From Dermacentor variabilis (lineage: Eukaryota > Arthropoda > Arachnida > Ixodida > Ixodidae), in the NCBI RefSeq assembly GCF_050947875.1, contig NC_134574.1:108542969-108606968 (forward strand): a DNA stretch of 64,000 nucleotides, written 5' to 3'. The notes under the pieces were generated by a model. That model ran no database searches. It was not told the DNA's origin and was given only the letters and a program-made list of their open reading frames with translations. The translations under genes and the position numbers were made by a program. Shown here one piece after another: positions 1-58,556 of the stretch. How positions within the stretch are numbered: position 1 is the stretch's first letter; each line of letters starts with the position of its first letter.

Positions 1-26
1 AGCAAAACGAGCCCGAGCTGCGCCAA

Positions 27-545
27 TTGTGGGAAAAAGGCTCGTCACTTCAGCTTGATGAAGTGTCACTTCCCTACACAAGAACATTGGTAACGTGCGA
101 CCTATCACATGCAGCTCCTCACCCGTTCGTGCGCCATCAGCTTCGGTGGCCAATATTCGATTCACTGCACGGGCTAAGCCATCCCGGCATCAGAGCAACG
201 CAGAGGCTTATCACAGAACGCTTCGTCTGGTCAGGGATCAACAAAGATGTTCGAAGCTTGGCAAGAAGTTTCCAAGCCTGTCAAGCCGTGAAAGTGAACT
301 GGCACACGCATTTAGCGGTTCAGCCGTTTCGACCACGAGAGAGCCGTTTCAATCACGTGCATTTAGCTTGATGGGGCCTATGCCACCATGCCAAGGTTTC
401 AGGTACCTCCTTACGTGTCTCGACCGGTACTGAAGGTGGCCTGAGGCGACACCACTACAAGACATCATGGTCGAAACAATGGCGGAAGCATTTGTTGCTA
501 CATTGGTGTCGCAGTATGGTTGCCCTTTGCGCATAACTACTGACC
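27..545 (+). pseudogene. Ty3/gypsy integrase, zinc-binding domain and first part of catalytic core
   Basis: The integrase of an LTR retrotransposon inserts the cDNA into the genome. The frame from 27 shows the HHCC zinc-finger layout: a His in the HGLSHPG region and the paired Cys in SFQACQAV, followed by the linker into the core. A one-base shift near 365 moves the frame to LMGPMPPCQGFRYLLTCLDRY, the first strand of the RNase-H-like fold with the first catalytic Asp. A TGA follows at about 431, after which the same frame continues as RWPEATPLQD-like sequence to LRITTDR (second Asp) at about 545, where a LINE interrupts it. It is clearly dead. Confidence 0.8.
539..545. repeat. Left target-site duplication ACTGACC of nested LINE
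   Basis: The identical heptamer occurs at 888..894, immediately after the LINE's tandem-repeat tail. It is direct evidence for target-primed insertion. Confidence 0.85.
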
Positions 546-887
546 GAAAGAAGAATGATGGGTGCAACGTTAAGGGATAAGAAGAGGGCAGATTGGGTGA
601 AGGAACAAACACGACTTAATGGTATCTTAGTGGAAATCAAGAAAAAGAAATGGGCATGGGCAAGGCATGTAATTAGGAGGGAATATAACCGGTGGTCATT
701 ATGGGTTACGGAGTGGATTTCAAGAGAATGGAAGCGTAGCAGGGGGCGACAGAAAGTTAAGTGGATGGATGAGATTAAGAAGTTTGCAGGGACAACATGG
801 CCACAATTAGAACATGACCGGGGTAGTTGGAGAGGCCTTTGACCTGCATTGGGCGTAGCCAGGCTACTGCTGATGATGATGACGACG
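546..887 (+). mobile_element. RTE-like LINE, 5'-truncated 3' end inserted in gypsy integrase
   Basis: The segment encodes the last part of a LINE ORF (TLRDKKRADWVKEQTR, then RGRQKVKWMDEIKKFAGTTWPQ) and ends in a short TGATGATGATGACGACG tail, as RTE-clade LINEs end in short tandem repeats. It is homologous to the 3' ends at 27048..27386 and 31871..32354 on the other strand. The flanking 7-bp direct repeat ACTGACC (539..545 and 888..894) is the target-site duplication. Joining the two sides restores the integrase reading TTDR / GRQFRSLLF, which proves insertion into a pre-existing gypsy copy. Confidence 0.88.
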
Positions 888-894
888 ACTGACC
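888..894. repeat. Right target-site duplication ACTGACC of nested LINE
   Basis: Partner of 539..545. The gypsy integrase resumes directly after it (GRQFRSLLFSALAR). Confidence 0.85.
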
Positions 895-1649
895 AAGGCC
901 GGCAATTCCGAAGCTTGCTTTTTTCTGCCCTAGCGAGACCACTCGGCACGCGCCTTCATAACACCACGGCTTACCACTCACAGAGCAACAGCATGGTCGA
1001 GCGTCTCCACTGAGAACTGAAGGTTTCATTGACCACCACGCTCGACAGACAGCACTGGAGCTGTGAACAAGAATCAAAGATCACCTCGGAGTCAGCGCAA
1101 CCAAGGTGCTCTATGGGTCAGGAATCTATGTTACTGTTCTTCGGTACCCAGCCAGGCACTCTGCCAGCGGCTGCGCAGCACATAGACTACATTCCTAGCT
1201 CGACCAGTTTTGACCTACACGCCCCCCCCCCCCGTATCACCCTCGGGCAGCACTGTAGCTGTGAACAACAATCAAGGATGGCCTCGGAGTCAGTGCAGCC
1301 GAGATGCTTTATGGGTCAGCAATCTGCGTTCCAGGCCAGTTTTTCGGCCCCCCAGCCAGGCACTCTACAAGCAACCTCGCAGCACTTAGAGACGCTACAT
1401 TCCTGGCTCGACCAGCTTCGACCTAAACCCATACGTATCGCCCGCAGGTAGCCTGTGCTCAGTCTCCCGACAATGGACACAACCACGCACATCCTTCTCC
1501 GACGCGACTCTATCAAGCCACCATTGACTTCTTTCTATGAAGGCCGCTTTCCTGTGGTTTCGCGTTCAGAGAAAACCTTGAAAGTTTACGTTCGCGGCAA
1601 AAAGACAGTGTCGTGTGATCGCGCGAAACCAGCCTATCTTGAACAATAA
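895..1649 (+). pseudogene. Ty3/gypsy integrase, rest of core and C-terminal domain
   Basis: Downstream of the nested LINE the core continues (TAYHSQSNSMVERLH, containing the catalytic Glu region) and meets a TGA before ELKVSLTT. The next segment is present twice (copies starting at 1050 and 1248). In another frame it reads LGVSATKVLYG and LGVSAAEMLYG, typical of the region before the C-terminal domain. The frame 1455..1649 encodes FPVVSRSEKTLKVYVRGK and ends DRAKPAYLE, a gypsy integrase GPY/F-like C-terminus. Several frameshifts are needed to connect the parts. Confidence 0.8.
1050..1436 (+). repeat. Tandem partial duplication inside gypsy integrase (two diverged copies, offset 198 bp)
   Basis: The start CAGCACTG(G/T)AGCTGTGAAC occurs at 1050 and 1248. 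Both copies then follow the same course through AATCAAGGAT, CTCGGAGTCAG, TATGGGTCAG, CCCAGCCAGGCACTCT and CTCGACCAG. Copy 1 has lost part of the sequence after GGAATCTATG. Intact gypsy integrases have this region once. Confidence 0.7.
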
Positions 1650-1721
1650 TTCTTCATTCTTTGTGCCATTCGCACATAAGCCTCCGGCATTTTACGGGGG
1701 GTGGGGTGGGGGGAGGGGGCT

Positions 1722-1925
1722 TGTGGCGTCCGTCCGTCACTCCGCTTCCCTGCCATGAGGGTCTTTGTCCCCTACTCGAGCCGAAGCGGCTGTCCAAGAG
1801 GAGCGCCACGATTGCCATTCGGCAAACCGGTTTTCGCTCTTGAATAAAGCCAGTGGAATTTCCGTTCTCAACATGTCAAAACTGATATTATTGCCTCCGC
1901 TAAACCAAGCTCCTAGCAATATTAT
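1722..1925 (+). repeat. Probable 3' LTR of the left gypsy element
   Basis: It starts TGTGGCG directly after a 24-bp G-rich tract that fits a polypurine tract, and holds AATAAA about 120 bp in. The 3' limit is a guess, because no partner LTR or target duplication is available in the window. Confidence 0.4.
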
Positions 1926-1929
1926 CTAC

Positions 1930-2520
1930 TAGCCGCCTACGTCTTGGTGCTGTGATCATCGTTTCGTTTACTTGGCATCTACCAAAAGTTGCATAGTATG
2001 ACAAGGCTGTATGGCGAACGTAAATGACTGGTCATGACATAAACACCATGATATGTGCGTCATGTAGGTCATGAAACAGCCACCTACGTCTTTGTGCTCT
2101 CATGGTGGTCCTTAGCACGACAAGAGTGTATGACGAACATAAATGATTGGTCATGACATGAAGGTCATGACATCCGTGACATGTAGGTCATGAACCAGCA
2201 GCCTACGCCTTGGTATGTACACAAATTGGCATAGTGGGATAAGAGTGTATACGAACATAAATGATCAGTCATGACATGAATATCACCACATGTGTGTCAT
2301 GTAGGTCATGAAAAAGCTGCCTAGGTCTTAGTGTTCTCATGGTAGTTTTGTTACCTTGGTATATACCGAAATTGGCATAATATGACAAGAATGTATTATG
2401 AACAAAAATTACAGGTCACAACATGCTTGTCATGTAGGACGTGAAACAGCCGCCTACGTCTTGATGCTCTCATAGTCCTTTCGTTAACCATCTTCATAGT
2501 CCTTTCGTTAACATGGTAGA
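1930..2520 (+). repeat. Tandem repeat, about five degenerate units of roughly 110-155 bp
   Basis: Each unit starts near CCGCCTACGTCTTGGTGCTC (units near 1934, 2088, 2199, 2315, 2448) and contains GACAAGAGTGTATGACGAAC, AAATGACTGGTCATGACATG and TCATGTAGGTCATGAAAC. The internal TCATGACATGA / TCATGTAGGTCATGA words are self-complementary. Similar ATGACATGAATGAC words recur at 6781..7015. No coding potential. Confidence 0.8.
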
Positions 2521-2544
2521 CGTCCCGCACACTGCTTCGCACGA

Positions 2545-3190
2545 CATCGATTCCCACAAGGCGTCGTATCTGGAAGCTTTTTTATTTGCGTCAGTTGGTT
2601 GCGTGCAGCTGACTTGGTGTTGCCGGGATCCAGCACATGTGTCTGCTTGCTACCCAGCTGGCAGTTGAGGCTGTTGCAGATATGGCCCCGCTGCGGACGT
2701 TCTAGTGCGGAGGCTTGAGCCTCTACCTCCCTTTCTAGCTTCGCTATGCGCTGTCGCAGCTTGTTGTGTCGTTGTCGCGGCTACCTGCGCAGGAGGCTTT
2801 CGCGCTTCCCACATGCACATGAGGTGGGAGTCCGCCGATGGTTGCTCTTGAGGCTCCGCCATCTCGCACGCCGTGGAAGTCAGGTCGCGGCTCAGCGACC
2901 TGGTCCATTCGTTCAGATCCGATGTGGAGTCGGAGGCCGTTTCTTCGCGTAGCAGCGGACGGAATTTATCCAACTTCGTAATGCGGCCAGTGGCCATCTT
3001 CGCCGTGCTTGCGGCTGCTTCAAAAGTCAGCGACAAGATGTAATGATCGCTGTCGACCGTGTTGCTTGGGTTCTGCCACCGGGAGCCCGGTACGTTTTTT
3101 AGAAGAGAGAGAGAGAAGTGTGGACGTAGTGTGTCTGCACTGTTACCGACCCGTCTTGGTTCTTGTGGGTCGTTGAGGATAGTAAGACCT
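2545..3190 (-). pseudogene. LINE ORF2 remnant: endonuclease C-terminus and linker
   Basis: Reverse-complement reading gives LNDPQEPRRVGNS, then VPGSRWQNPSNTVDSDHYIL. The SDHY at 3040..3051 is the last catalytic motif of LINE AP endonucleases. LTFEAAASTAKMATGRITKL and a WEAR segment follow. After a frameshift near 2680 the pre-RT signature NCQLGSKQTHVLDPGNTKSA appears. No reverse transcriptase domain follows. Confidence 0.65.
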
Positions 3191-3201
3191 AGATCTTGAG
3201 T

Positions 3202-3838
3202 CTAGTCTTGAGGCACGGGCCTAGTCTGGCCCGTGCCTCTGCCGCTCACTATAGGCATGTCGGGGTTGCTAGCTTGGACGTCTGCCAGCATCTCTTCGCC
3301 CGAGAAATCGTTGAACGCATGAAACATGATGCCTCGCACGGCGTCGTCTGGAGGGGGAGGGTACACGTGGAGGTCGACGGTGCGGGTGCCCACATTGATG
3401 TGTTTGATGCGGAGGTAGGCTTGGGCGCGCTGAGAATCGACGAATTTCAGCGTGAGTGTTGAAAGCGTGAACCGATGCAGGTTCGGTGGTGGTTGATCGA
3501 GCAGCGAGGCTGCCTTGAGCAGGGCTTCGTGTAGCTGCCAGGGTGGCAACTTCGTGAGCTTCGTCGGTGACTGGGGGCGTCTCACGATGAGGATGGCATC
3601 GGTCGGCATTATAAGTAGCGGCACGCGCCTGCAGTGCCTTGGCGGGCGCGGTTTGAAGTTCAATGTGCTTCGCCCGTTGCCGTAGGAGATCACTCCCGTC
3701 GCACTCAGGCTGGGAACTTACTTGACTTGAGTCTTAGTGGCGGCGTCGTTCTTCAGCGATGTAACTGGGTGATTTACAGGACGGTCATGCCGCCATTCTT
3801 CCTCAGAGATAACGTGTCTTTCGACCGCGCACTCCATG
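3202..3838 (-). pseudogene. LINE ORF1 (gag-like RNA-binding protein), N-terminal part
   Basis: ORF1 proteins coat LINE RNA. The likely start is the ATG at 3838 (MECAVERHVISEEEW). An in-frame TAA lies near 3721, after which the frame continues VPSLSATGVISYGNGRS and runs to 3202 through LPPWQLHEALLKAASL and AVRGIMFHAFNDF and a GQTR element. This order is typical of arthropod LINE ORF1 proteins that end in CCHC knuckles. The knuckles are absent here because of the internal deletion. Confidence 0.6.
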
Positions 3839-4074
3839 TCGGTGGGTGACCAGGGCACGTCGAGGGAGCAGTTGCTGCGTCCCGAAGCTTACTGGGGGCC
3901 GTGCTCGCGCTAAGCCCGTTAAGCTTAGGGCGGTGAGCGGCGCGGCCCGAGAAACAAAAACTCTCCTGGGCGAATCTCCGAAGATCCTCGTGTCGACGTG
4001 ATCCTGATACCTTCTTGCACCCATTCGTGCAGGAATCATATAAGTCGGTGAGGTTAGCTTGACGAAACACCGAA

Positions 4075-4575
4075 ACGACCCTTCCTCTCCGAACGCTCGC
4101 AGCGTTCCTGGCGTGAGAAATAGCGGCCGCAGCAGCGAATGAATTGACCTTCATGCTACCACTAGGTTCAACGCGAACTAAGCTGCGAGAGCACAGTGCG
4201 TACGAAGCTACCAGCTTTTGGCCCACCTTCACTTTGTACTAATTTAATATCGCTTTCATGATAGGGCCTGCACGGCCGCGCTTAGCCGTGCCATGTGCAG
4301 CCTCCGCCGAAGTAGAAGCACTACACTCCCTTCCCCTCCCAGTGCCTTGCGCTCAATGGAAGACGGCGCGCTTCCTCTCCGCTTTACTCCTTTGTGCACG
4401 TGAAATCGAGCCGCCATTCTCGGCTCATGCTCGTACGCCTTCACTCGTACGCAGAGCATACGGCGCAACGCCGCGATATTATCGCGTTTGGACCCTATAA
4501 GGAACATCACGGCGACGGCGGAAATGTGCCTGAAGTGTCCATACAATTACTGTCGCAATTAAACCAAAGAAGCAC
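4075..4575 (+). repeat. Interspersed repeat family R, copy 1
   Basis: Shares ordered blocks with 15040..15555 and 36430..36712: GAATTGACCTTCRTGCT, GACGGCGCGCTTCCTCTC, CAGCATACGGCG-like, TATACGGAACCTCACGGCG-like and a 3' ATATAATTGCTATCGCAATAAA-like end. All three copies point the same way. No ORF is conserved and I saw no terminal inverted repeats, so the class is unresolved. Confidence 0.65.
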
Positions 4576-5444
4576 TGTATAGTGCGCGCCACAATAAAGA
4601 AACACGTAGCCGCTCGACGAAAATGTGCAATATGTAGCGTCATAAATTATTCAGTATTGCTCCCGCATTTCGTGCCTGACACACATCGTAGGAAGTTGAG
4701 GATTTGTTTTACGCGCTTTTCAAGATACGATATGCGAGCGTTTCCGGAAAGTGACTTGACCGATGCGGTAACCGGAAAAATTGCGCCACAAGGCATTTCA
4801 CGATGAATGTCGACGTTAATGCGATTAGCATTGAAGTAATCTAGCGACACCTCGTATTGTCATCACGGAAATCAGTCGTGTATGAAGCATTTGGCAGCCA
4901 GACTCCCTTTTTCACTGCGCGATCCAGTGGCGCAGTTGCTATGTCTGCGTGGGGAGCATGCATGAATGTATATTCTGACAGGACTGCCAATATACATATA
5001 TGAGGCGAGTTCTACTCCGTACAGCACGGAATTAATTTTAAAGATTTTTCATGTTCATTGAAGGGTGGAACATACCTAGTGTCACATAACTAGTGACTGA
5101 AGTTAAGGTGAAAGATGTTCAGTGAAGAGCGGCCCTAGCAAAATATTAATCAACGTAGGTAAGCGATTTGGGTAGCTTTCAATTTATATGGCCTTATAGT
5201 ATAAATAATCTCTTTTAAGCGCGAAAAACAAATTAAAGTCTTAGGTGCTGTTGTGGTAAGACGTTCGTGAAGCAGCTGGCTTACTGGCCGTGTTTTGCAT
5301 TTGTGTATGCAGGTTTTATAAATTTGTTAAGCGTGAGCCCCCAACAATCGATTTGAATCGGTTGCAGTTAAAGCGGTCAACGATGACTCGGGATACTGCA
5401 GCATTTCAATGCGAATCATTCTTAGCCTACTTTACACATTTTGA
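4576..5444. other. No recognised feature
   Basis: AT-rich sequence with short ORFs lacking domain signatures. I see no repeat family or exon. Confidence 0.5.
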
Positions 5445-6473
<1,029 letters not shown>

Positions 6474-6572
6474 ACGCCATCGTGATGCCCGCAGTGGTAG
6501 TTTCTTTAACTTAATATACTCAGGATATGCATGCATTGAATGACATTGTATGACATGACATTCATGATACGA

Positions 6573-6765
6573 GCTCGCGGGATCTAATCCCGGCCACGGC
6601 GGCCGCATTTCGATGGGGGCGAAATACGAAAACACCCGTGTACTTATGTTTAAGTATCCGATAAAAAAACCCTGTTGTTCTGAATTTCCGGAGTCCCCCA
6701 CTACGGCTTGCCTGATAATCATAAAGTGGTTTTGACACGTAAAACCCCATAATTTAATTTCTTTA
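6573..6765 (+). mobile_element. tRNA-derived SINE, 5'-truncated copy with target-site duplication
   Basis: It begins inside the tRNA-like head (CGCGGGATCTAATCCCGGCC, the B-box/T-arm region) and continues through the body (GGGGGCGAAATACGAAAACA) to the conserved tail AGTGGTTTTGACACGTAAAA. Flanking repeats ACATTCAT(G/A)ATACGA at 6558..6572 and 6766..6780 (15 bp, one mismatch) mark the insertion. Confidence 0.85.
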
Positions 6766-6780
6766 ACATTCATAATACGA

Positions 6781-7015
6781 CTGACATGAACGTCTTGACT
6801 TAGTCTCTTACGGCGCTCTGGTACCTTCGTAGTCGTTTACTTAACTGAATATACAACAAGATGCGTTTGACACACATGCACGACAATGACAAGGGCATGA
6901 CATGCATATAATGACATGAATGACACAAATGACAATTCATGAATGGTGTATTACGACATGAATGACAAGATGTGGATGACATGACGTCCATGACATGATG
7001 TCGTCATCTTGCTAA
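6781..7015 (+). repeat. Degenerate ATGACATGA-rich repeat
   Basis: Many ATGACATGAATGAC-type words and GTATTACGACATGAATGACA give a loose tandem pattern resembling part of the unit at 1930..2520. No coding signal. Confidence 0.5.
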
Positions 7016-7203
7016 CTGTGGTCACACAGGGGCTTGCGTAATGCACGCAAGTGCTTGCTTTACACAAACACGTGTGCCCAGCAGGGCACTTTTTGAAGGG
7101 CTCCAAACGATGCCGCACAGCCAGCTGCATGCGACTTGCTTCGCGTGAGATCGGTTACTGTAGCAGTTGGGATCTGTACAATTTTTTAAACTTTAGAAAC
7201 AAG

Positions 7204-54947
<47,744 letters not shown>

Positions 54948-55047
54948 CTATGAAGCAGAGGAAATGAGTACGTCATCCCACACAGTTAGAAAAAAAAAAC
55001 GCGATGCGTCTCTGGTTTTACGCACGGCATTTCAGTGTGAGGAAAGT

Positions 55048-56248
55048 GGGACTTTCTGCAAAATTCAAGGAATATATTATAAAACCTGAAGTTACGCCGG
55101 TCACTTAACTCACGTAGCCGAGAAGTGTAGTAACAAATAATTTAATTATAGGGTTTAACGTGCCAGAACCACTTTCTGATTATGAGGCACGCCGTAGTGG
55201 AGGACTCCGGAAATTTCGACCACCTGGAGTTCTTTAACGTACACCTGAATCTAAGTAGAGGGGTGTTATCACATTTCGCCCTTATCGAAATGAGGCCTTC
55301 GCGGCCGGGATAGCAGTGTAGTACTAAAACATCAGAGTTCAAATTTGCAGTTCTTAATACTGTCCGACTTAATACGGTCTTTCAGACTTCAAAAAACCTC
55401 AGTGCCCTTCCACCGTATGAATAAGTATGACCAGCGAAGCTGTGTGTGTGCGCCCCTTAATGGCGAACTGCACCTCCGCCCACGTATGAGGCTCCACGTG
55501 TGGGAATGCTTAACGTCGGCGCGTTTCGGCCCGGCATTTCACTATCTTCGTGATCTTTTCTACAAGTGAAAACGATAGTGGGGAAAGTAGCCCTTAACAG
55601 TTGCGCACAAAACTTGTAAAAAAAAATGCGAATGTATTGTTGAGGTATAAGGGTAGCTTCAGATGTGGCAATAATTTGTCGCGATGGTCGCCCGTTTTTA
55701 AGGATAAGAATGCCGCTCACTTCGATGGCCAGTGACTTTCTGCAAAATCCAAGGAGTATATTACAAAACCTGCAGTTACGCCGGTCACTTAGCTCACGTA
55801 GCCGAGCAGTGTAGCACTAAAACATCAGAGTTGAAATTTGCAGTTCTTAATACGATCTTTCAGACTTGAAAAAATCTCAGTGCCCTTCCAATCTACGAAG
55901 AAGGATGACCAGCGAAGCTGCGTATGTGGGCCCCTTAATGGCGAACTGCATCTCCGCCACCGGACGGCCCAGTATTGCGCTATCTTCGAGTTGGCTCCAC
56001 TTATGGGGAGTGCTTGACACCTGCATCCCGTCTGCCGCGTTTCGGCCCGGCATTTCACAATCTTCGGGATCCTTTTCTACAAGAGGAAACGATAGTGGGG
56101 AAAGTAGCCCTTAACAGTTGCACACGAAACTTGTAAAAAAAATGCGAAAGTATCGTTGAGGGAGAAGGGTAGCTTCAGATGAGGCAACAATTTGTCGCGA
56201 TGGTCGCCCGTTTTTAAGGATAAGAATGACGCTCACTTCGATGGCCAG
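55048..56248 (+). repeat. Tandem segmental duplication, two copies of a 515-bp unit
   Basis: GACTTTCTGCAAAATYCAAG begins both copies (about 55048 and 55734). Both run through TTACGCCGGTCACTTARCTC, CACTAAAACATCAGAGTTSA, ACCAGCGAAGCTGYGTRTGT, AGTAGCCCTTAACAGTTGC and GCTCACTTCGATGGCCAGT. Copy 1 carries an extra SINE (55133..55314); copy 2 has an insertion near 55960..56035. No intact ORF is shared. Confidence 0.88.
55133..55314 (-). mobile_element. tRNA-derived SINE inside duplication copy 1
   Basis: Minus orientation, 5'-truncated at CGCGGCCGGGA. AGTGTAGTA flanks it at 55124..55132 and 55315..55323. Copy 2 of the duplication has a single uninterrupted AGCAGTGTAGCACTAAAACA at this place, showing the empty site and that the insertion came after the duplication. 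Confidence 0.9.
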
Positions 56249-56879
56249 TCAAGAACTGTCACTTCACTCAGAACCCGACTTGAATGAACGACTTTATTTA
56301 GATATGCATCGTTCTTGCCTGTGCCGTACGCCTCTCACTGCCATTCTTCCCTCTTCAAGGATCCTACGTAGCCTGCAGCATCGCGTTATCGCTGCATCAA
56401 CGTCCCCCAGTGTGCGACTAACCACCGTCGGCTTGGAAATGGCGCAGTGCAAAAACTCAACGAGGGCATCAGAAAAAGGTTTGTACTGAGCGGTGCATAA
56501 ATATAATCATTGCATCACTGCACACGTAAACCTCCCCCAGCTCTTTTGCGTGTCCGGCTATGGCACAGAGAGGAGAAACAGCGCCCGACCAAACCACGCC
56601 GAAATGCGGGGAAGTACTTGACTACGGTAAGCGCAAAATAGGCGGGACGAAAACAACACGACGCAGATGAGACAGAGAAGTCTCGTCTTGCTTTGGCCCC
56701 GTCTATTTTGTTTCACCGCAGTCAATTATGTATCACCAAATAACACAAAATCCTACTCTCTTAAATGTACAAGAAGATAGGGAAAGAAAGGTTGGCCTTG
56801 AAAGTCTGCAAACGACGTTCTTTCGCGGCTTATCAAGGGCGCAAGAGATCGAAAGGGAAAAAAGAAATCTTCAAGCCAT
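56249..56879. other. Possible 3' UTR of the upstream HHAT-like gene
   Basis: Downstream (minus strand) of the terminal exon at 56880..56979. An AATAAAGTCGTTCATTC sequence (complement near 56284..56300) could be its poly(A) signal. No other feature recognised. Confidence 0.3.
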
Positions 56880-56979
56880 TCACTTACTCTGTTCGGTGGT
56901 TGCGAACCGCCAGAATGCATAGCCGACGGCAGTGTAAGAAAGAACCCAGTGGTACACCTTTCCCGGAGTCCATCTCCAT
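56880..56979 (-). CDS. HHAT-like terminal exon of a second gene (paralogue)
   Basis: 100 bp: one nt plus 32 codons and TGA, acceptor CTAACTTTTAAG. It encodes WRWTPGKVYHWVLSYTAVGY then AFWRFATTEQSK, 20 of 32 residues identical to the exon at 7204..7324, with many synonymous third-position differences and the same entry phase. It lies upstream of the N-terminal HHAT exons in the direction of transcription, so it cannot end the same transcript. It more likely ends a tandem HHAT-like gene extending to the right. No other exon of that gene was found in the window. Confidence 0.7.
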
Positions 56980-57059
56980 CTTAAAAGTTAGAAATTGAGT
57001 TTTATTGTTATCGTTACATCGCATATTCTCATCCAGACTTGCAATAGAAATGAAGACAC

Positions 57060-57600
57060 AAGAACACTTGCACGTGCACACACAAAAACAAAGTAGCACT
57101 CACGAATGCACATGTGTACACACCCACAAACATCCTCACAAACACGCAACAAACCATGCAGAGAGCAAAAACACTAACACGCATACAAACACAGTCACAC
57201 CTGCCCTCGTTGTGTTCTCAAGCTTTCGTTATGTTTACGGAATGCGCCGTTCCCAAGCTGACGGGGTTCGTCGCACGCTGCTTTGGGAGAGGTTGCATAC
57301 CAGCGCCTCCCCCCCACGCCCTATGTCTGCGGTTTCTTTTTGTTTGTGTTGTTTCCTTCATTAATTCTCGGTCATGTTAATTCAAGAAAATGCTCACTTA
57401 GTCGCACATATATAAACTATGAACTCTCAGACAAATGCAAGCACATGCACTCTTTTACAAACACACGCGTTTTGGCACGTGATACCCCAGAGTTCCTTAC
57501 GAGCCACTCACGTGAAAATACAGACACCAAATACAGGCACACACACACACAAGCACGGACACACACAGGCATACACAACACAGCCACACAAATGCACATG
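57060..57600 (+). repeat. Degenerate CA-rich stretches
   Basis: CACACAAAAACA-type sequence at 57077..57200 and 57535..57595, interrupted and old. ORFs on the plus strand here are composition artefacts. Confidence 0.6.
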
Positions 57601-57834
57601 TAGGCAGATGAAGGAAGAGGAGAAGGTTTTAATTAGGAGAAAGCTGGACAGGTGGTCTTGGAGAGCGTGTCCCAAGCCTAATACTCATCACTGAGGTAAG
57701 GGGAGAGAGAGATAGAAAGCTAAATGCAGATGTCATGTCATTATGCTACATTGCTAATATATACACATAGTTCAGAACAGCTATGCGCTCTATAGAAATA
57801 CTACGCACCACAAATAGATAGATCAACAACAGGC

Positions 57835-58551
57835 TGTTAGATACGGGGCCTTTTCCTGAGCCTCCTTCGAGTTCTCCAGACCACGCCGAATCGCGCCACA
57901 GCTAATTAAGGAGCGCAGAAGCACGTATACCACATTCCCGAGGCGCGGCACTTGCAAGCAAGTTGGCGGCCCCCACCTCGTACGTTGCATCTGGAGCTAT
58001 TCACTGCTTGACTCTTCCCGAAAGTGAAGCGAGTGCCTGGCACTGTTCCAGGTAACGTGGGTCCAAGAGGCAAGACGGGTGTAATGCACCGTCAAGCCCT
58101 GGCAGCAATCCCCCCCGTCCGCCTTTATCACGGTAGTTGCAGACCGGGAAGGCAAGATCGCAGAGAGAAGTAAGCACTCGGACAATTGGGGACCAAGGAG
58201 CGACCCTCTCCGCCGGGTGTCACACAATCGCACGGGCGCCTACCAATGGCCGAAAATGATGACACCTGAGCGGGCTCGCCGATTGGCCGAACGTGACGTG
58301 ACTTCTAGACACCGAAGGGCTTAAAAGACACAGACCGGGAGCAGCAAGAGAGCATTCTTTGATTCATCTCTTTCGAGCTTCTTGCCACGGGCTGCAGCGT
58401 CCGAGTTGCTGCCGGCCCGTAATGACTCTATGACTGTTAATTTCTTGGTCGTATCACTGTAAATAATGTAAATAAACCTCCAGTTTTTCATCCCGACGTT
58501 CTCCTCAACTCTTACAACTGGTTGCCAGCGATGGGATCACCTCCAAATGCA
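57835..58551 (+). repeat. 5' LTR (717 bp)
   Basis: Starts TGTTAGATACGGGG, ends CCTCCAAATGCA. A TATA-like CTTAAAAG (58320..58327) and AATAAACC near 58471 are in promoter/poly(A) order. I placed the end at AATGCA because sequence identity with the 3' LTR continues to there. Confidence 0.85.
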
Positions 58552-58556
58552 GCAAC

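Larger units (their letters stand above)
1..1925 (+). mobile_element. Ty3/gypsy LTR retrotransposon, 3' part (pol end and probable 3' LTR), degenerate
   Basis: This is the 3' end of a Ty3/gypsy element running off the left edge. Seen directly, in order: integrase zinc-binding region (27..371), start of the catalytic core (364..545), a nested LINE (546..887), core continued (895..1049), a partly duplicated segment (1050..1440), integrase C-terminal GPY/F-like segment (1455..1649), a G-rich polypurine tract (about 1696..1719), then a TG-starting segment with AATAAA near 1843 that is probably the 3' LTR. Frameshifts and stop codons (for example after CLDRY near 433) make it non-functional. The 3' LTR limit is uncertain because the partner LTR is outside the window. 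Confidence 0.8.
2545..4070 (-). mobile_element. Non-LTR retrotransposon, internally deleted (5' UTR, ORF1, end of endonuclease, pre-RT linker)
   Basis: Read on the minus strand, a 5' leader (about 4070..3839) is followed by ORF1 (3838..3202). ORF1 is cut short and joined, after about 10-30 bases containing a 12-bp-stem hairpin (3210..3239), to the last part of an apurinic-type endonuclease ending in the SDHY motif (3040..3051). The linker that normally precedes reverse transcriptase follows and fades out near 2545. The end of ORF1 and most of the endonuclease are missing. The 5' end abuts the interspersed repeat at 4075..4575. It may belong to the same broad RNase-H LINE group as 16370..18660, which is an inference. 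Confidence 0.7.

Noticed and set aside
56880..56979. Alternative last exon of the same HHAT transcript
   Set aside because: It lies upstream of the N-terminal exons on the same strand, so it cannot be used as a 3' exon of that transcript without rearrangement or trans-splicing.
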